Notes: generated by a model not told the origin, from the letters alone. Positions 26,035 to 35,229 are shown, counted from the stretch's first letter. The stretch is 64,000 nt of DNA from CALLCD01 sp039196965 (GCA_039196965.1 JBCCUK010000005.1:81772-145771), one strand, 5' to 3'. Numbers and translations are program-made.

Positions 26035-27299
26035 AAAAGTTCTCCCTGGAGTGTGTTGCCGTCATGCCCTGTGAGCCGCATACGGATATTTTGCCCGGCG
26101 AGATCAGAGATATCCCGATCCAGCGTCACTGCCGTGAAATCCGCCAGGCGAGCCGCCAGACCGCGCTCGATGAGCGCGCTGGCTTCCGTTCCGACATGGC
26201 TGTCGAGATGGCGCTGAAGGGCCTTTGCGCCCGCTGCACGAAGGCGAGCCGCGCGTTCTTTCACGACATGGCGCTCCACCTGGGGCATGCGCGCCGCTGG
26301 CGTTCCGGGGCGCGGCGAGTAGGGGAAAGCATGGAGAAAGGCGAGACCGGTCTCTTCGACCAGAGCGAGGGTATTTTCAAAATGCACATCTGTTTCGGTG
26401 GGGAAGCCAGCGATGAGATCCGCCCCTAGGGCAATCTCCGGCCGTTTGCGTTTCAGTCTCTGTGCGAGGTCAATCGCGTCTTCCCGGGAATGCCGGCGCT
26501 TCATCCGTTTCAGGATCAGATTGTCCCCATGCTGAAGAGAAAGATGCAGGTAAGGTGCAATGCGGGGCTCGCCGGTGATCGCTTCTTCCAGCGCTGGATC
26601 GATCTCAATGGCATCAATTGAAGACAGTCGAAGCTGTTTCAGGTCCGGCACAAATTTCAGGATACGTTGTACAAGATTGCCAAGGGGCGGCGTGCCGGGC
26701 AGGTCTGCGCCCCAGCTCGTCAGATCGACGCCCGTCAGCACGACTTCATGATGCCCCGTTGCCACGAGCTGACGCACCTGAGCAATCACTTCGCCTGCCG
26801 GTACCGACCGCGAATTTCCGCGCCCATAAGGAATAATGCAGAAGGTGCAGCGGTGGTCGCATCCGTTCTGAACCTGCACGTAGGCTCGCGCACGCCCCTC
26901 CATACCGTCAATCAGGTGAGCGGCTGTCTCTTTCACCGACATGATATCGTTGACGCGGATTTTCTCTGGCCCTTCCATCAGGGCAGCGGGCGTCCACGTC
27001 TCCCGTTTCATCTTGTCGTGATTGCCGACAACCCGCGTTACCTCAGGCATTTTGGCAAACATCTCAGGATCAATCTGAGCGGCGCACCCCGTCACTATGA
27101 TCGGTGCGTCTGGATTGTCCTTCGCGGCCCTCCGAATGGTCTGGCGCGCTGTCCGAACAGCCTCCGTCGTTACAGCGCAAGTGTTTACGATTACGGCATC
27201 CTCCAGCCCCGCGGACTCGGCATGGTCACGCATCACTTCGGACTCATAGCTATTCAGCCGGCAGCCGAGCGTAATCAGGGTGGGAGAAGCTTTGCTCAT
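26031..27299 (-). CDS. mtaB: MtaB, tRNA t6A37 methylthiotransferase
   Basis: MtaB is a radical-SAM enzyme that converts t6A37 of tRNAs to ms2t6A. The translation has the N-terminal MTTase domain with ITLGCRLNSYES, VNTCAVTTEA and VTGCAAQ supplying three cluster cysteines. The radical-SAM motif is GCDHRCTFCIIPYGRGNSRS (CxxxCxxC), and a C-terminal TRAM-like region follows. I prefer the ATG at 27299, but 27308 is equally open. The order mtaB-ftsY is common in Alphaproteobacteria. Confidence 0.92.
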   Translation of the reverse strand: MSKASPTLITLGCRLNSYESEVMRDHAESAGLEDAVIVNTCAVTTEAVRTARQTIRRAAKDNPDAPIIVTGCAAQIDPEMFAKMPEVTRVVGNHDKMKRETWTPAALMEGPEKIRVNDIMSVKETAAHLIDGMEGRARAYVQVQNGCDHRCTFCIIPYGRGNSRSVPAGEVIAQVRQLVATGHHEVVLTGVDLTSWGADLPGTPPLGNLVQRILKFVPDLKQLRLSSIDAIEIDPALEEAITGEPRIAPYLHLSLQHGDNLILKRMKRRHSREDAIDLAQRLKRKRPEIALGADLIAGFPTETDVHFENTLALVEETGLAFLHAFPYSPRPGTPAARMPQVERHVVKERAARLRAAGAKALQRHLDSHVGTEASALIERGLAARLADFTAVTLDRDISDLAGQNIRMRLTGHDGNTLQGELL

Positions 27300-27365
27300 T
27301 CCCGGCAAATCGGCCCAAATGCCGAAGAAATCAAGAAAAACCGTAAGTCGCCAGCAGGCTGAGGC

Positions 27366-27743
27366 CTATTGGTCGGACGCGCCGTTCCACTTTGCTGCCG
27401 TCTGCATGGAATGGAACATGTCCGTGAACAAACGTCCGGGCACCTCGTTCGGCCAATGCGCCCAGCGGGGCATAGCTGACAAAACATTTGCCGCTTGCGT
27501 CCACGCGCTCAAATTGAGATCAGCGGCCATCTGAAAGGCTTCCCGCATCTGCTCTTCATTCAGCGCCAGCTTGCCAGTTGGAACGGGGACATCGATCGTT
27601 TTCCACGTAACCATACCCGGCATCTGAGCGACGAACCCCGTCATGGCCTGTAGCCATTGAGTTTGGAAGGTCCGGGTCGAGTCGGCCATCAGCGTCAGCA
27701 TCGCCATTTGCATTTGCAGGGGATTATTGTCTTTGCGTGCCAT
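27366..27743 (-). CDS. Small helical protein of unknown function, possibly phasin-like
   Basis: The 125-residue product is rich in Met, Gln, Ala and Trp and looks amphipathic and helical, with segments MQMAMLTLMADSTRTFQTQWLQAM and REAFQMAADLNLSAWTQAANVL. There is no signal peptide or recognised motif. The composition recalls polyhydroxyalkanoate granule-associated phasins, and a perfect palindrome lies 44 bp upstream, but no PHA gene is nearby. I do not assign a function. Confidence 0.6.
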   Translation of the reverse strand: MARKDNNPLQMQMAMLTLMADSTRTFQTQWLQAMTGFVAQMPGMVTWKTIDVPVPTGKLALNEEQMREAFQMAADLNLSAWTQAANVLSAMPRWAHWPNEVPGRLFTDMFHSMQTAAKWNGASDQ

Positions 27744-27786
27744 GGCAATTCAATCCATCTTAAGTACCAACTGTAACTATACAGAT

Positions 27787-27807
27787 TTATTGTGCGCCGC
27801 ACAATAA
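27787..27807. promoter_or_regulatory. Perfect 21-bp palindrome in a divergent promoter region
   Basis: The arms TTATTGTGCG (27787-27796) and CGCACAATAA (27798-27807) are exact reverse complements around a single C. It lies between the divergent small helical gene and murI, 44 bp and 73 bp from their starts, without a following T-tract, so it reads as an operator rather than a terminator. The GTGC-N-GCAC core is broadly like operators of PHA regulators, but this is only a resemblance. Confidence 0.6.
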
Positions 27808-27879
27808 CGGCAATCACAATGACAAATTATAGTTCGGACTGTCATAATATCCACGAGATTCGGTGAAACTAGATTGATC

Positions 27880-28776
27880 ATGACCGCGACAGACACATCA
27901 GCCGAGTACTCCAGAGTACATGGCAGGGCACTCGTATTCGATTCAGGCGTGGGAGGGCTCACCGTGGCGGAAGAGCTGCGCGCGATCTCTCCGGATGTTC
28001 ACGTCGATTATGCCGCCGATGCAGGGTTCTTCCCCTACGGTGACAAAGAAGATGCACAGCTAACGGAAAGATTGCCTGAGGTCGCATCGGCGCTTGTTGG
28101 CGCGTTGGATCCGGACGTGTTCGTCATCGCTTGCAACACCGCCAGCACACTGGCCTTGCCGGAGATCCGCGAAAGGCTAACCATTCCTGTTGTCGGAACA
28201 GTACCGGCGATCAAGCCCGCTGCCCGCTTGAGCAAAACCGGCACAATTGGTCTGCTCGCAACGCCCGGCACCATTAGGCGTGAATACACGGCCGCCCTGA
28301 TCAGCGACTTTGCCCAGGATGTTGACGTTCTGCTCCATGGAAGCGTGGACCTTGTTACGCTTGCAGAGGCGGTCGCAAGGGGCGAAACCCCTTCGGAGGA
28401 GGACTTTGCCGCCGCGCAGGCCCCTTTATTTGCACAGGACCGAGCCAATCAGATGGATGTGATCGTGCTCGCCTGTACCCATTTTCCGCTGATCAAAACA
28501 CAGTTACAGGCCACCGCTCCAAAGCCTGTGACTTATATCGACTCAGGGGAGGCCATTGCCCGGCAAACAGGGAGAATTCTTGCGTCCCGGGTGGGCGATG
28601 TCGTGGTTGAACACATTCCTCGTGCCATGATCACAGATGATCCGACCCGGCATCCCGGCCTCGTTGAAATCTTTCAGCGATACGGATTTGCGAATACCGA
28701 GGCGTTTATGCTGAACATGGGTGAGCGGAGTGTCGCATCAGTGTCTTCGGCCGGGACTAGAACACGGTCATTTTAA
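27880..28776 (+). CDS. murI: MurI, glutamate racemase
   Basis: MurI makes D-glutamate for peptidoglycan. The translation has LVFDSGVGGLTVAEEL, FFPYG, the first catalytic Cys in VIACNTASTLALPEIR, and the second in VLACTHFPLIK. Length 298 from the ATG at 27880; a TTG at 27874 is also in frame. The C-terminal tail after ILASR is longer than usual by about 50 residues and shows no recognisable motif. It is followed 22 bp later by the PstS-like lipoprotein gene. Confidence 0.92.
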   Translation: MTATDTSAEYSRVHGRALVFDSGVGGLTVAEELRAISPDVHVDYAADAGFFPYGDKEDAQLTERLPEVASALVGALDPDVFVIACNTASTLALPEIRERLTIPVVGTVPAIKPAARLSKTGTIGLLATPGTIRREYTAALISDFAQDVDVLLHGSVDLVTLAEAVARGETPSEEDFAAAQAPLFAQDRANQMDVIVLACTHFPLIKTQLQATAPKPVTYIDSGEAIARQTGRILASRVGDVVVEHIPRAMITDDPTRHPGLVEIFQRYGFANTEAFMLNMGERSVASVSSAGTRTRSF

Positions 28777-28798
28777 AGTGAACGCCTCGAAGGTCTCA

Positions 28799-29920
28799 AT
28801 GATCCGCCTCAATATCCTCTTCATATTCAAGGGCATTCTGCTTCTTTGCGTCGCCTGCGGTCCGCCAGATGAGGGTTTGCGTCAGCTTGATGCGGAACTT
28901 CAAAGAGCTCGCCCCACGCCGGGGCTTTTGGCAAATGCCAGCGGCCCGGCAATACGAATCGTCGGATCATCGACCGTCGCGCCCTTCGCAGAGACCGTTG
29001 CCGAACAGTTTGGTGCGTCGAGCATTTATAGCACACCGATTGTCGAGACGACGGGAACGGGTGGAGGCTTCAAAGCGTTCTGTTCGGACCGGCCGAACAA
29101 TCACCCCTCAATCGTCAACGCTTCCAGACCGATGAAAACGTCGGAACGGTCGCTTTGCATGGAGAACGGCATCAATGATGTCATTGAATTTGCCATCGGG
29201 TTTGATGGCATTGCCTTGGTAAATGCTTGGGGCGGGCCCGTATTCGAACTGAGCAAGAAAGACCTCTTTCGCGCCCTCGCCGCCGAATTGCCGACGGATG
29301 ACGGAAGCTGGATCGAAAACCCGAACAAGCTTTGGAGCGACATCGTGCCGAGCCTGCCGAGCGAGCGAATCCGGGTGTCTGGGCCGCCTCCGACATCAGG
29401 GACGCGCGATGCGTTTCTGGAATTGGTCATGGAGCCGGGTGCACGCGCTTTTCCCGAGCTTGCCCTGCTCGAAACCGAGAACCCAGAAGCCTTTTTCCAT
29501 AGATCCCATACCCTAAGAAGTGATGGTGCCTGGCTAGACGCCGGAGAAAACGATACGGCGATCATTCAGAGCCTTGTGCGAAATGAAATGGCTCTTGGCG
29601 TGCTCGGCTTTTCTTTCTTGAGTCAGAATTCCGACCGGGTGCGGGCCGCCATGATCGGAGGGACCATTCCAACATTTGAGACAATTACGAGTGGCGAGTA
29701 CGAAGTTTCACGATCGCTCTACTTCTACGTCCGAGCTGACCATATTCCCGTCATTCCAGGATTGGCCGACTTCATTGAAGTATTCTCAAGTGAACGGGTC
29801 ATCGGGCCGAGTGGTTTCCTCGTCGATCGTGGTTTGATCCCACTGCCGAGAGAGGCGCGTTCGGAGGTTCAGAACAAGGCAGAAGATGTCATCGCTTCGG
29901 CGAATCTGAGTGAAGGCTAG
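28799..29920 (+). CDS. PstS-like phosphate-binding lipoprotein
   Basis: The ATG at 28799 follows GAAGG and starts a lipoprotein signal (ILLLCVACGPP). The mature protein has IRIVGSSTVAPFAETVAEQF, ETTGTGGGFKAFC, VNASRPMKTSE, and PPTSGTRDAFLELVM, the pattern of the PBP-like domain of PstS/SphX phosphate-binding proteins. Length 373. No pstCAB genes are adjacent, so it may serve an unlinked transporter or act as a sensor. The longer frame from 28721 overlaps murI and is rejected. Confidence 0.82.
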   Translation: MIRLNILFIFKGILLLCVACGPPDEGLRQLDAELQRARPTPGLLANASGPAIRIVGSSTVAPFAETVAEQFGASSIYSTPIVETTGTGGGFKAFCSDRPNNHPSIVNASRPMKTSERSLCMENGINDVIEFAIGFDGIALVNAWGGPVFELSKKDLFRALAAELPTDDGSWIENPNKLWSDIVPSLPSERIRVSGPPPTSGTRDAFLELVMEPGARAFPELALLETENPEAFFHRSHTLRSDGAWLDAGENDTAIIQSLVRNEMALGVLGFSFLSQNSDRVRAAMIGGTIPTFETITSGEYEVSRSLYFYVRADHIPVIPGLADFIEVFSSERVIGPSGFLVDRGLIPLPREARSEVQNKAEDVIASANLSEG

Positions 29921-29937
29921 GCTCGCCCAACAACTGT

Positions 29938-31104
29938 CTATTCAACGTCCTGAAATGCCCGTGCCACTTCCTGATTCCACTCATAGAGCGCGCGCCAGTT
30001 CTCAGGGCTGTTCGGCATAAGACCGAGGCGGACAATCACAAGGTCTTTGGATGGGACAATCCATATGGTTTGCCCTTCATTGCCACCTGCATGGAAGGCA
30101 TCGCAGGGGCAGGTGAGGGCGGCCTGGGTGTGTGAGCGCTCTACCCCTTCCGGCGGTGTGATCCACCAGCCCGCCCCGTAGACATTCACGTTCTCTGCTG
30201 GCGACTTAGTTCTAGCAAAATCGACCCACCCTTCTGGAAGTAGTTGTTCGCCATCCCATTCCCCGTCTCTCAGATAGAGGTATCCGAAGCGAGCAAAGTC
30301 CCGCGCCGAAGCATAGGCGAGCGAGCCGCCAAGAAAGGTGCCCGCCGCATCGAATTCGGCCACGGCATCCATGCCTATTGGACCGAAGAGGTTTCCCTGT
30401 ATCCAATTGTCCGTGTCCTCGCGGCCAAAGCCGAGCGAGGATTGAAGGGCTTGGGCGATCGTATGAAATCCCGCCGTGGAGTAGTTCCAGACCGTCCCCG
30501 GCTCATAGGCAACCAGAAGCCCGGCCACGTAGGACACGACGTCCAGCCGTCCGTCACCAAACATCATCTGCACGACGTCATTTTTCGTCAGATCAGCCTC
30601 ACCGATTTCATTGTAGGCGAGCCCATCGGTCATGGTGAGCCATTGCCGCCATGTAATCGCTGCGCGGGGATCATCTGGGTCCCAGGGGCCCGGCATTGGT
30701 GCATCTACCGTGTCGATGACGCCTTCTTGCAATGCTCGGCCCACGAGCGCGTGGGTGATCGACTTCGCCATCGACCAGGAGACCTGCTTCGTCTCCGCAT
30801 CAAATCCATCGCGATAGGCTTCAGCGACCAGTCTTCCCTCATGGATGACCACGACGGACCGCGTCTCGCCCATTTCATCTTCGAGCGATCGACCCATTAC
30901 ACCATCGATCAGGCTCGTAATTTCGGCTTCAGCCGATGCGGGCAAGCTGGTGGTTTCCCAGCTTTCTCCAGGCCAAACCGTTTGCTCGACAAATGGTAAT
31001 TGGACAGTTGGCAGATCCGTGCCCGGCAGCTCTATCTCCTGCGCGCCAGCGTTACCGCCAAGCAATAAGCTCAGAGCGATACCCGTCAAACCCTTGCGAA
31101 CCAT
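29938..31104 (-). CDS. Exported serine hydrolase, class C beta-lactamase-like
   Basis: The 388-residue product has a signal peptide (MVRKGLTGIALSLLLGGNAGAQ), the nucleophile motif SWSMAKSITHAL (SxxK), the YST motif in VWNYSTAGFHTI, and HAGGNEGQTIWIVPSKDLVIV at the C-terminal active-site strand. This is the group of exported penicillin-binding/esterase-like hydrolases; the substrate is not predictable. It is shorter than, and distinct from, the membrane-spanning hydrolase at 16809 and lacks the transmembrane tail. Divergent from the small membrane protein gene at 31148. Confidence 0.85.
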   Translation of the reverse strand: MVRKGLTGIALSLLLGGNAGAQEIELPGTDLPTVQLPFVEQTVWPGESWETTSLPASAEAEITSLIDGVMGRSLEDEMGETRSVVVIHEGRLVAEAYRDGFDAETKQVSWSMAKSITHALVGRALQEGVIDTVDAPMPGPWDPDDPRAAITWRQWLTMTDGLAYNEIGEADLTKNDVVQMMFGDGRLDVVSYVAGLLVAYEPGTVWNYSTAGFHTIAQALQSSLGFGREDTDNWIQGNLFGPIGMDAVAEFDAAGTFLGGSLAYASARDFARFGYLYLRDGEWDGEQLLPEGWVDFARTKSPAENVNVYGAGWWITPPEGVERSHTQAALTCPCDAFHAGGNEGQTIWIVPSKDLVIVRLGLMPNSPENWRALYEWNQEVARAFQDVE

Positions 31105-31147
31105 GCCATCTCCAACCTAGTCTCCAACGCAAGCCTAGGACAGAGAT

Positions 31148-31468
31148 ATGAAATTCGCCAGACCACTTCTCATCGCTGCCGTTTTGCTTGTCGCCGTGGG
31201 CGCAGCGCTCTGGCAATTTGTCCTGAGAGAGCCGGTTGCCTTTGCCGACGTTGCAACGGCCTATGCCGCCAAACAGGTCTGTTCTTGCCGATTTGTCGGC
31301 GAGCGCGCCCTCGACAGCTGCCTCGGCGATTTCACCCAGGACATCAGTCTCCTGGATGTGAGCGAGAATGGTACGCCCGGCGCGGAGACGATTACGGCGT
31401 CTGCCCTCGGCATTGTTTCAGCCACGGCGATCCACCAGCCCGGTCTCGGCTGTGTCCTGCGCCCCTGA
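31148..31468 (+). CDS. Small membrane-anchored protein, unknown function
   Basis: A 106-residue protein with one N-terminal membrane anchor (LLIAAVLLVAVGAALWQFVL) and a periplasmic domain with a CSC motif (KQVCSCRFVGERALDSCLGDF) plus a late GLGCVL. The paired cysteines suggest disulfides. It lies head to head with the serine hydrolase (43 bp), a linkage I believe recurs in related genomes but cannot verify here. GAGAT precedes the start. Confidence 0.65.
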   Translation: MKFARPLLIAAVLLVAVGAALWQFVLREPVAFADVATAYAAKQVCSCRFVGERALDSCLGDFTQDISLLDVSENGTPGAETITASALGIVSATAIHQPGLGCVLRP

Positions 31469-31545
31469 AATAGCGGTGAATCCGCTTTACGGCGCGGGCC
31501 GGAACCGCCAGTTTGTCCGGCGGTGATTCGAAGGGTGGCAAACCT

Positions 31546-32637
31546 GTGCGTATAATGCTGATTACCGATGCATGGGACCCGCAGGTGAACGGGGTTGTCC
31601 GGACCATGAAGCGTGTGATCGCCGAATGCGAAGAGATGGGGCATGACTGGGAAGTGGTTTCCCCGGCAGACGGTTTTCGTACAATCCCGCTCCCAACCTA
31701 TTCGGAGATTCGCCTCGCCCTCGGTGCCAAAAAGGCCATTGAGCGGCGCTTCGATGATTTCGAGCCGGATGCGATTCATATCGCCACGGAGGGGACGCTC
31801 GGCATGGCTGGCCGCTCGCTATGCCTAAAGCTAAAACACCCGTTCTCGACATCTTATCACACGCGGTTTCCGGAATATGTGTCAGCCCGTTTTCCTATGC
31901 CTCTGGCATTAGGGTATGCCTTCGTTCGGTGGTTCCATCGATATTCCGGCAAGGTGATGGTGGCGACGCCATCGATGCGCGAAGAGCTGATCGCACGGAA
32001 GTTCGACAATGTCGTCTCGTGGACGCGAGGTGTTGATACAGAGCTTTTCCATCCGTCGAAGCGGATAGAGGAGGGCAGCGCTGGGGATCCCTTCGAAGGA
32101 TTGCCGCGTCCGATTTTTCTTAATGTCGGCCGGGTCGCCGTTGAGAAGAACATAGAAGCGTTCCTTCAGTGCGAGGTCGATGGTTCAAAGGTGGTGGTCG
32201 GCGATGGGCCGCAGCTTGAGGAGCTGAAGGCAAAGTATCCGGATGCCCATTTTCTCGGTGCAAAGTTTGGAGACGAACTCGCCGTCTGCTTCGCCAGCGC
32301 CGATGTCTTCGCATTTCCGAGCCTTACCGACACGTTCGGTCTTGTTATTCTAGAAGCGATGGCGACCGGCACGCCCGTCGCTGCCTATGATGCCCCCGGG
32401 CCAAAAGACATTATTCCGGGATCAGATGCGGGTATCATTGATGAGGATCTCGGCCGGGCCATGACAGCCTGCCTCGCACTCGACCGAAGCACCGTGCGAA
32501 CCTATGCGGAGACCTATTCGTGGCGCGCCTGCGCCGAAGCGTTTGTTGAAAATCTCGCACCGTTGCCACCTTTGGAGCGGAGGCGTTTCTGGCGACGTCT
32601 CAGACGATTGCGCCGTCGGAGGCGGCCGGAGGCCTAG
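31546..32637 (+). CDS. Glycosyltransferase family 4
   Basis: The protein has the GT4 layout: N-terminal acceptor domain with MLITDAWDPQVNGVVRTM and STSYHTRFPEYV, and C-terminal nucleotide-sugar domain with FLNVGRVAVEKNIEAFL, VVGDGPQLEEL and FAFPSLTDTFGLVILEAMATGTPVAAY (the E-x7-E motif). It resembles sulfoquinovosyl/mannosyl glycolipid synthases acting on diacylglycerol or lipid acceptors; the sugar is not certain. The C terminus is strongly basic (RRRFWRRLRRLRRRRRPEA), suited to membrane association. I chose the GTG at 31546; a TTG at 31513 is also open. Confidence 0.82.
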   Translation: MRIMLITDAWDPQVNGVVRTMKRVIAECEEMGHDWEVVSPADGFRTIPLPTYSEIRLALGAKKAIERRFDDFEPDAIHIATEGTLGMAGRSLCLKLKHPFSTSYHTRFPEYVSARFPMPLALGYAFVRWFHRYSGKVMVATPSMREELIARKFDNVVSWTRGVDTELFHPSKRIEEGSAGDPFEGLPRPIFLNVGRVAVEKNIEAFLQCEVDGSKVVVGDGPQLEELKAKYPDAHFLGAKFGDELAVCFASADVFAFPSLTDTFGLVILEAMATGTPVAAYDAPGPKDIIPGSDAGIIDEDLGRAMTACLALDRSTVRTYAETYSWRACAEAFVENLAPLPPLERRRFWRRLRRLRRRRRPEA

Positions 32638-32891
32638 GCGTCCTGGTCGGGCGCTTCGCCGTCAAGCCAAACTTCAACCGGACCTTTCAGTTTCACCGTC
32701 ACCGGGCGGCCCCGGCGATCGACCGCTTTTCCGGCGGCAATGCGGATCCAGCCTTCGGAAATGCAATATTCTTCCACATTTACACGCTCTTCGCCCTTGA
32801 AGCGGATGTTCACACCCCTTGTGAGAAGGGCGGCGTCGAAATATGGGCTCGTAGGGTCTTGGCTAAGCCGGTCGGGGAGTTCTGTTGACAT
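32634..32891 (-). CDS. DUF3297 family protein
   Basis: An 85-residue protein matching the DUF3297 pattern: LPDRLSQDPTSPYFDAALLTRGVNIRFKGEERVNVEEYCISEGWIRI and a late VTVKLKGPVEVWL. It is a small, conserved, uncharacterised proteobacterial family. It is convergent with the glycosyltransferase gene, with 4 bp of stop-codon overlap. Confidence 0.8.
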   Translation of the reverse strand: MSTELPDRLSQDPTSPYFDAALLTRGVNIRFKGEERVNVEEYCISEGWIRIAAGKAVDRRGRPVTVKLKGPVEVWLDGEAPDQDA

Positions 32892-33227
32892 GGGGCGGAT
32901 CTAGCCCAGGGCGCGTCCTGTGTTCAAGTCCAGGCAAAGTTGTGGGCCTGCATCTCGTCGTTTCGCCAAAGCGCCAGACTTGGACGCTCTTCGGAAACGA
33001 ATGGGACATGCAGGCTTTTCCACAGAATATTTTTCCACGAATCCTGCGCGCTCGGCCTCGCTAGATTTTTGCGAACTTTTTTTGAAGTTCGGCGCAGTGA
33101 CCGAAACACCAATGAGGACAGGGCATTCGCCGCCCCATTGCGTGGCGGCTCCGCTGTCAAGGACGGTTTTCGGTGCAAAACTCACCATTTGCGCAAATGC
33201 GCCATTGACGATCAGTTAACCTTCGAA
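32892..33227. other. Intergenic region upstream of nrdA with DnaA-like boxes
   Basis: No gene is supported here. Two copies of a DnaA-box-like 9-mer lie at 33016-33024 (TTTTCCACA, one mismatch from TTATCCACA) and 33031-33039 (TTTTCCACG). A 7-bp hairpin, CGAACTT with AAGTTCG, spans 33072-33091. Short frames on both strands have no recognisable products. The whole stretch is probably the extended nrdA regulatory region. Confidence 0.4.
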
Positions 33228-33274
33228 CCACTATATCTTGTGTCAGGATTGGATTGAGGCGCTGTATATGGCGG
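33228..33274 (+). promoter_or_regulatory. Tandem NrdR boxes upstream of nrdA
   Basis: CCACTATATCTTGTGT at 33228-33243 matches the NrdR consensus ACACWATATATWGTGT at 14 of 16 positions. A weaker copy, GCGCTGTATATGGCGG at 33259-33274, keeps the central TATAT and starts exactly 31 bp later, the three-turn spacing known for NrdR pairs. NrdR represses ribonucleotide reductase genes in response to ATP/dATP. A TTGACG at 33205-33210 could be the -35 element. Confidence 0.65.
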
Positions 33275-33321
33275 TGCTGGGGGCCAATTCTCAAATAGTC
33301 GTTGGAAAATTCGAGGGCGTG

Positions 33322-35202
33322 ATGTCTGCAAAGCAAGCTATTGTCGAGAAACCATCCGGAGCTGTTCGCCGTGGAAAACCGAAGCGCTCCGACTTTGATG
33401 TTATCGAGGGCTCCCATGTCAGCCCGGCAGATATCTACATCGATGCCTCCCGAGATGCGAACCTGACAGAGTTCGGTAAGAAGACGCTGGAGGACCGCTA
33501 TCTGCTTCCGGGAGAGTCATTTCAGGATATGTTTGCCAGGGTGTCTGCAGCCTTTGCCGATGATCTCACCCACGCCCAGCGCCTTTATGACTATATGTCG
33601 AAGCTCTGGTTCATGCCCGCCACACCCGTTCTTTCCAATGGCGGAGCTGAGCGCGGCTTGCCAATCTCCTGCTTTCTCAATCAGGTGGGCGATTCGCTTG
33701 ACGATATTGTCGGCACCTGGACCGAGAATGTCTGGCTCGCCTCCAATGGTGGCGGCATCGGCACCTATTGGGGCAATGTACGCTCCATCGGTGAGAAAGT
33801 GGGGCAGAACGGACAGACCTCGGGAATTATCCCGTTTGTCCGGGTCATGGATTCGCTGACCCTTGCCATCTCACAAGGCTCACTACGCCGCGGGTCCGCC
33901 GCTTGCTACTTGGATGTTCATCATCCTGAAATTGAGGAATTCCTCGAAATCCGGAAGCCATCGGGCGATTTCAACCGGAAAAGCCTCAACCTGCACCACG
34001 GCATTAATATCACTGACGCTTTTATGGAAGCGGTGCGGAAGGATGAGGAATTCAGCCTGATCAGCCCGAAGTCTGGCGAGGTTCTGAAAACGGTCAATGC
34101 CCGGAAAATATGGCAGAAAATTCTTGAATTGCGCATCCAGACCGGAGAGCCGTATCTGCTATTCACCGACACGGTGAACAATGCCATGCCGGCTCATCAG
34201 AAACAGCTTGGCCTGAAAGTTACCCAGTCCAATCTTTGTTCCGAAATCACTCTGCCCACCGGCATCGATAATCATGGCGAAGACCGTACGGCGGTATGCT
34301 GCCTGTCATCGCTGAATGCTGAAAAGTATCTGGAATGGAAAAAGGACGAACAGTTCCTCGAAGATATTTTCCGCTTTCTTGACAATGTATTGAGCGATTT
34401 CATCGAGCGGGCACCGAGTGAAATGGCCCGAGCTGTTTACTCGGCCCAGCGCGAACGTTCCGTTGGTCTCGGAGTGATGGGTTTCCATTCCTTCCTGCAA
34501 AGTCTTGGCGTTCCACTGGAGAGCCCCATGGCGAAAAGCTGGAACACCCAGATGTTCAAGCATGTGCGCCAGGGGGCAGATGCTGCATCCGTGAAACTCG
34601 CAAAGGAGCGGGGGTCTTGTGGTGACGCCGAAGAGGTCGGCATTCTTGCTCGCTTCAGCCACAAAATGGCAGTGGCTCCAACAGCTTCTATTTCCATCAT
34701 CTGCGGCGGCACCAGCGCGGGCATCGAGCCGATACCGGCCAATGTTTACACGCACAAGACGCTGTCCGGATCGTTCACGGTGAAAAACCGCCAACTTGAA
34801 GCCCTGCTTGAAGAGAAGGGCAAGAACACGGACGCGGTCTGGAATACCATTTTGGAGCATGAGGGTTCGGTTCAGCACCTTGATTTCTTGAATGAAGAGG
34901 AAAAAATGGTCTTCCGCACGGCTTTTGAGATCGATCAGCGCTGGATCATCGAGCATGCCGCCGACCGTACCCCCTATATCTGTCAGGCCCAGTCGTTAAA
35001 CCTGTTTTTGCCCGGCGACATTGATAAATGGGATCTTCACATGCTGCATTGGACAGCTTGGGAGCGGGGCCTGAAGTCGCTCTATTACTGCCGCTCCAAA
35101 TCGGTACAGCGTGCTGCATTTGCTGGCTCCGAAGCCAAATCGGACCTCGGCGGAATGGAGACTCCGAAGACCGATTATGAAGAATGCCTCGCCTGCCAGT
35201 AA
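33322..35202 (+). CDS. nrdA: Class I ribonucleotide reductase large subunit, short form
   Basis: The enzyme reduces ribonucleotides to deoxyribonucleotides. The 626-residue protein contains PATPVLSNGG, PISCFLNQVGDSLDDI (redox Cys), SQGSLRRGSAACYLDVHHPEI, the catalytic QSNLCSEITLP loop, the radical-transfer LKSLYYCRSKSV, and a C-terminal CLACQ thiol pair. It lacks the usual N-terminal ATP-cone, so overall activity control by dATP may be absent or differently arranged. I chose the ATG at 33322 after GAGGG; the frame to 33238 overlaps the NrdR boxes. No nrdB follows; a terminator ends the transcript. Confidence 0.9.
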   Translation: MSAKQAIVEKPSGAVRRGKPKRSDFDVIEGSHVSPADIYIDASRDANLTEFGKKTLEDRYLLPGESFQDMFARVSAAFADDLTHAQRLYDYMSKLWFMPATPVLSNGGAERGLPISCFLNQVGDSLDDIVGTWTENVWLASNGGGIGTYWGNVRSIGEKVGQNGQTSGIIPFVRVMDSLTLAISQGSLRRGSAACYLDVHHPEIEEFLEIRKPSGDFNRKSLNLHHGINITDAFMEAVRKDEEFSLISPKSGEVLKTVNARKIWQKILELRIQTGEPYLLFTDTVNNAMPAHQKQLGLKVTQSNLCSEITLPTGIDNHGEDRTAVCCLSSLNAEKYLEWKKDEQFLEDIFRFLDNVLSDFIERAPSEMARAVYSAQRERSVGLGVMGFHSFLQSLGVPLESPMAKSWNTQMFKHVRQGADAASVKLAKERGSCGDAEEVGILARFSHKMAVAPTASISIICGGTSAGIEPIPANVYTHKTLSGSFTVKNRQLEALLEEKGKNTDAVWNTILEHEGSVQHLDFLNEEEKMVFRTAFEIDQRWIIEHAADRTPYICQAQSLNLFLPGDIDKWDLHMLHWTAWERGLKSLYYCRSKSVQRAAFAGSEAKSDLGGMETPKTDYEECLACQ

Positions 35203-35229
35203 CCTGAGGTAAATAGGCAACACTTGCAC

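Noticed and set aside
33072..33091. 7-bp hairpin with a T-run upstream of nrdA as a terminator
   Set aside because: The T residues are mostly in the loop and no gene ends at a suitable distance upstream.
33000..33250. Chromosome origin because of DnaA-like boxes
   Set aside because: Only two imperfect boxes are present and typical origin neighbours (dnaA, hemE, parAB) are absent.
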